A stretch of DNA of 8,787 bases from Syntrophaceae bacterium PtaB.Bin038 (GTDB lineage: Bacteria; Desulfobacterota; Syntrophia; Syntrophales; UBA2192), in NCBI GenBank assembly GCA_002067855.1, contig MVQS01000317.1, positions 1 through 8,787 of the forward strand, written 5' to 3'. The position numbers and the translations under genes are program-made. The notes below the pieces were generated by a model that searched no databases, was not told the origin of the DNA, and saw only the letters and a list, made by a program, of their open reading frames with translations. Positions 6,576-8,787 of the stretch are shown here, in pieces; position 1 is the first letter of the stretch; each line of letters begins with the position of its first letter.

Positions 6576-7553
6576 TTATGCACGCTGCAGGGTGGCAAGG
6601 ACGGCGTTCTTGACGTCCCGGGATCCCGGCACGTAAGCCTTTTCCAGGCTGTAGTGGATGGGGACGAAGGGGGCGCCGACCCGCATGATGGGGGCGTCGA
6701 GCTCGTCCAGGAGCTCCTCCGCGACGGTGGCCGCGATCTCAGCCCCGATGCCGAAGGGCTTCACGGCCTCATGGGCGATCACGAGCCGGTGGGTCTTGCC
6801 GACGGAGTTGAACACGGCCTCCTTGTCCCAGGGCTGAACCGTCATGAGGTCGATGACCTCCACGCTCACGCCGTCCTTTTCGAGGTCGGACGCCGCCTGA
6901 AGCGCTTCGTTGACGAGGCGCGAGACGGCGACGACGGTCACGTCGGAGCCCTGCCGCTTCACATCGGCCTTGCCCAGGGGAATCAGGTGATCCGTTCCCT
7001 CGGGGACCCGGCCCTTCATGGCGTGCAGGGTCTTGTTCTCGATGAACACGACGGGGTTGTCGTCGCGGATGGCCGACTTCAGGAGGCCCTTGACGTCGTA
7101 GGGGGTGGCCGCCATGACGACCTTGAGTCCCGGCACGTGGGCGAACCAGGCCTCGAGGCACTGCGAGTGCTGGGGGCCGGCATTGAGCCCCGCGCCTTCG
7201 GGCATCCTCACGACGATGGGCATCGTGTACTGGTTGCCGAACATGTACCGCATCTTGGCGATTTGGTTGACGATGCTGTCCATCGCGCAGGTGACGAAAT
7301 CCATGAACATGATCTCCACGATGGGCCGCAGGCCGCAGGAGGCGGCGCCGGCGGCCATCGAAGTCAGGCCGGCCTCGCTGATGGGGGTGTCGACGACACG
7401 CCTGGGGCCGAATTTCTTGAAGAGATCCCGGCTCGCACCGAAGGATCCGCCAGCCAGTCCCACGTCCTCGCCGATCAGGAAGACACGCTCGTCGCGCTCC
7501 ATTTCCTCTTCCATGGCTTCCTTGATGGCGAAGATATATCGAATGTCTTTCAT
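6576..7553 (-). CDS. E1 beta subunit of a 2-oxoacid/acetoin dehydrogenase (AcoB-like)
   Basis: With E1 alpha it forms the thiamine-diphosphate enzyme that decarboxylates a 2-oxoacid or cleaves acetoin, then acylates the lipoyl group of E2. The 325-residue length is normal. The transketolase-type pyrimidine-binding domain covers about 4-175, with E60 (DTPISEAG) contacting the cofactor and the QHSQ motif with H129. The C-terminal transketolase domain covers about 195-315. One oddity: the strand usually reading IDLR or IDPR before the P-W/L-D motif reads IDLMTVQPWD, so M237 replaces a commonly conserved arginine. AGGGAG six bases before the ATG supports the start. It follows E1 alpha by 55 bp and precedes the alcohol dehydrogenase by 16 bp. 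Confidence 0.96.
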   Translation of the reverse strand: MKDIRYIFAIKEAMEEEMERDERVFLIGEDVGLAGGSFGASRDLFKKFGPRRVVDTPISEAGLTSMAAGAASCGLRPIVEIMFMDFVTCAMDSIVNQIAKMRYMFGNQYTMPIVVRMPEGAGLNAGPQHSQCLEAWFAHVPGLKVVMAATPYDVKGLLKSAIRDDNPVVFIENKTLHAMKGRVPEGTDHLIPLGKADVKRQGSDVTVVAVSRLVNEALQAASDLEKDGVSVEVIDLMTVQPWDKEAVFNSVGKTHRLVIAHEAVKPFGIGAEIAATVAEELLDELDAPIMRVGAPFVPIHYSLEKAYVPGSRDVKNAVLATLQRA

Positions 7554-7608
7554 GTCAGACTCCCTTCAGGTAACTGATTGAGCGTACAGTCATATATCCC
7601 GAAAAAAA

Positions 7609-8568
7609 TTATACATACAGCCCCACCGCCATATCCTCCGGCTCCGGGTAGGGGCACCGGCGGGCGAAGTCGACCGCCTCGGCCAGTTCGGCCGCGATGT
7701 CGGCCTGCATCTTTTCGACGTCGGCGGGCTTGAGGATCTTCTCTTTCAGGAGCCTGGCTTCGAACTCCTTGATGCAGTCCTTCGCCATGGCCTCGTCCAC
7801 CTTCTCCTTGCCGCGGTACTTCTGCGCGTCGCCTACATAGTGGCCGTACCAGCGGTCACACTTGACCTCGATGAGGGTCGGACCGCCGCCCCTTCGAGCC
7901 CTCTCGACGGCCTCGCCGCATGCCTCGTAGATCTCGACGACGTCATTGGGGACGATGACGCCCGGCATGCCGTAGGAGGCGGCGCGGTCCGCGAGGTTTT
8001 CGATCTTGGCGTGGACGGGGCGGGGGGAGAATTCGGCCCACCCGTTGTTCTCGCACAGGAAGATCACGGGGAGGTTCAGCACCGACGCAAGGTTCAGGCT
8101 CTCGTGAAACGTGCCCTGGTTGGTGGCGCCGTCGCCGAAGGTCGCCACGGCCACCTGGTCGGTCCCCTTGTACTTGGCGGCGAAACCGGCGCCCGTCACG
8201 ATGGGGATGCCGCCGCCGACGATGCCGTTGGCGCCCATGATTCCCTTGGAGAGATCGGCCAGGTGCATCGACCCGGAACGTCCCATGCAGTAACCGTCTT
8301 TGCGGCCGAACAGCTCAGCCATGGCGCGCTTGAGATCGATGCCCTTCGCGATGGCGTAGCCGTGGCCACGGTGGGTCGTCCCGATGTAGTCGTCATCCCG
8401 CAGGTGGGCGCAGACCCCGACGGGGGCCGCTTCCTGCCCGATGCTGACGTGGAGAAAGCCCAGGATCTCGCCCGCGGAGAACACCTCCATGAGCTTTTCC
8501 TCGGCCCGGCGGATGCGCAGCATCTGCCGGTAGAATTCGATCATTTGTTCTTTCCCCGGTTTCCCCAT
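7609..8568 (-). CDS. E1 alpha subunit of a 2-oxoacid/acetoin dehydrogenase (AcoA-like)
   Basis: The subunit binds the diphosphate end of thiamine diphosphate. With the start chosen here it has 319 residues, a normal length. Visible motifs are GFLHVSIGQEA (37-47), THRGHG (65-70), GRSGSMHLAD (96-105), GANGIVGGGIP (112-122), and the thiamine motif running from GDG (145-147) to ENN (173-175). The late segment GHYVGD (242-247) followed by YR is closer to the GHFEGD of acetoin-type E1 alpha than to the GHS-x-x-D of pyruvate or branched-chain enzymes, so I prefer acetoin or a related hydroxyketone as substrate. The ATG at 8568 is preferred over an in-frame ATG at 8619: AAGGAG lies six bases before it, and the extra 17 residues do not look like family sequence. 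It overlaps the upstream regulator by 28 bp. Confidence 0.96.
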   Translation of the reverse strand: MGKPGKEQMIEFYRQMLRIRRAEEKLMEVFSAGEILGFLHVSIGQEAAPVGVCAHLRDDDYIGTTHRGHGYAIAKGIDLKRAMAELFGRKDGYCMGRSGSMHLADLSKGIMGANGIVGGGIPIVTGAGFAAKYKGTDQVAVATFGDGATNQGTFHESLNLASVLNLPVIFLCENNGWAEFSPRPVHAKIENLADRAASYGMPGVIVPNDVVEIYEACGEAVERARRGGGPTLIEVKCDRWYGHYVGDAQKYRGKEKVDEAMAKDCIKEFEARLLKEKILKPADVEKMQADIAAELAEAVDFARRCPYPEPEDMAVGLYV

Positions 8569-8787
8569 TTTGTTCTCCTTTCGCGTTGGGACTTTGCGGG
8601 TTTCCTGAAATGACGGCACTCCGAGCTCGCCCGGTCGGTTTCCTCGACAATCTCGATGGCGTGCTCCATGAACTCGAGGATGCCGTTCACGACGTCGTCC
8701 ATGGAATCGTAGCGCCTCCGGAGGCTCCAGCCTCTGAGAACCAGGATGACATTGAGGTAGGAGAGGATGTCCGCCGCCATCTTCAGA
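8541..8787 (-). CDS. Probable TetR-family transcriptional regulator, C-terminal part (cut by window edge)
   Basis: Only the last 81 residues are visible, so the DNA-binding helix-turn-helix lies outside the window and the family call rests on the C-terminus. The segment AADILSYLNVILVLRGW followed by a second helix with DDVVNGILEFMEHAIEI resembles the last two helices of the ligand-binding domain of TetR/AcrR regulators. The final 30 or so residues are a basic, hydrophilic tail (KSQRERRTKWG, ending NRGKNK). That tail overlaps the E1 alpha start by 28 bp and may be an unstructured extension. Its position directly upstream and in the same direction suggests it is co-transcribed with and controls the cluster. 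Another helical regulator or an unrelated protein cannot be excluded. Confidence 0.6.
   Translation of the reverse strand, partial: LKMAADILSYLNVILVLRGWSLRRRYDSMDDVVNGILEFMEHAIEIVEETDRASSECRHFRKPAKSQRERRTKWGNRGKNK
8575..8580 (-). promoter_or_regulatory. Ribosome binding site that fixes the E1 alpha start
   Basis: AAGGAG on the minus strand lies six bases before the ATG at 8568. The in-frame ATG at 8619 has no comparable site. The signal lies inside the end of the upstream regulator gene, so translation of the two may be coupled. Confidence 0.8.

Noticed and set aside
7602..7613. TATAAT and T-run after E1 alpha as a promoter or terminator
   Set aside because: There is no -35 box at a proper distance and no stem before the T-run; kept only as a low-interest observation.
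8569..8619. Upstream ATG giving E1 alpha 17 more residues
   Set aside because: The added residues are not family-like, and the AAGGAG site is placed for the internal ATG at 8568.
1..8787. CRISPR arrays, tRNA/rRNA genes, transposases or integration sites
   Set aside because: None of the expected repeat spacing, RNA structures or coding motifs was seen on either strand.

Overview
The window is a compact, GC-rich (above 60% by eye) bacterial gene cluster. All eight supported genes lie on the minus strand, so it reads right to left. Canonical AGGAG-type ribosome binding sites, tight spacing and the mix of lipoyl-dependent dehydrogenase, butanediol-dehydrogenase-like and beta-oxidation genes would suit a metabolically versatile, perhaps anaerobic, bacterium. 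I lean weakly towards a Desulfobacterota/Syntrophales-like lineage, but the window has no marker gene that fixes the taxon.

Layout in transcription order: the C-terminal end of a probable TetR-family regulator (8787-8541, cut by the window edge); E1 alpha (8568-7609) and E1 beta (7553-6576) of a thiamine-diphosphate 2-oxoacid/acetoin dehydrogenase; a zinc alcohol dehydrogenase of the 2,3-butanediol dehydrogenase type (6559-5504); a short-chain dehydrogenase/reductase (5486-4692); an enoyl-CoA hydratase (4674-3883); the E2 acyltransferase (3706-2447); an E3 dihydrolipoamide dehydrogenase with its own N-terminal lipoyl domain (2352-661); then, after a 154-bp gap with a palindromic operator candidate, the first 168 codons of an acyl-CoA dehydrogenase (506-1, cut by the window edge).

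E1 alpha/beta, E2 and E3 together make a full lipoyl-dependent multienzyme complex. E1 alpha features, the lipoyl-E3 architecture and the neighbouring butanediol dehydrogenase fit an acetoin dehydrogenase (Aco) system: butanediol is oxidised to acetoin, which is split to acetaldehyde and acetyl-CoA. The SDR and crotonase inserted between E1 and E2, and the acyl-CoA dehydrogenase downstream, are not part of a standard aco operon. They leave open a different alpha-hydroxyketone or 2-oxoacid substrate whose acyl-CoA product passes through beta-oxidation-like steps.

The most striking sequence-level signal is a pair of 144-bp segments coding for the lipoyl domains of E2 and E3. They differ at only three synonymous positions, while the flanking sequence has diverged, which suggests recent duplication or ongoing gene conversion. 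Other items are a long imperfect inverted repeat between the hydratase and E2 genes, two hairpins between E2 and E3, and the palindrome upstream of the acyl-CoA dehydrogenase. No RNA genes, CRISPR arrays or insertion-sequence genes were seen, and no gene-free stretch exceeds 176 bp.
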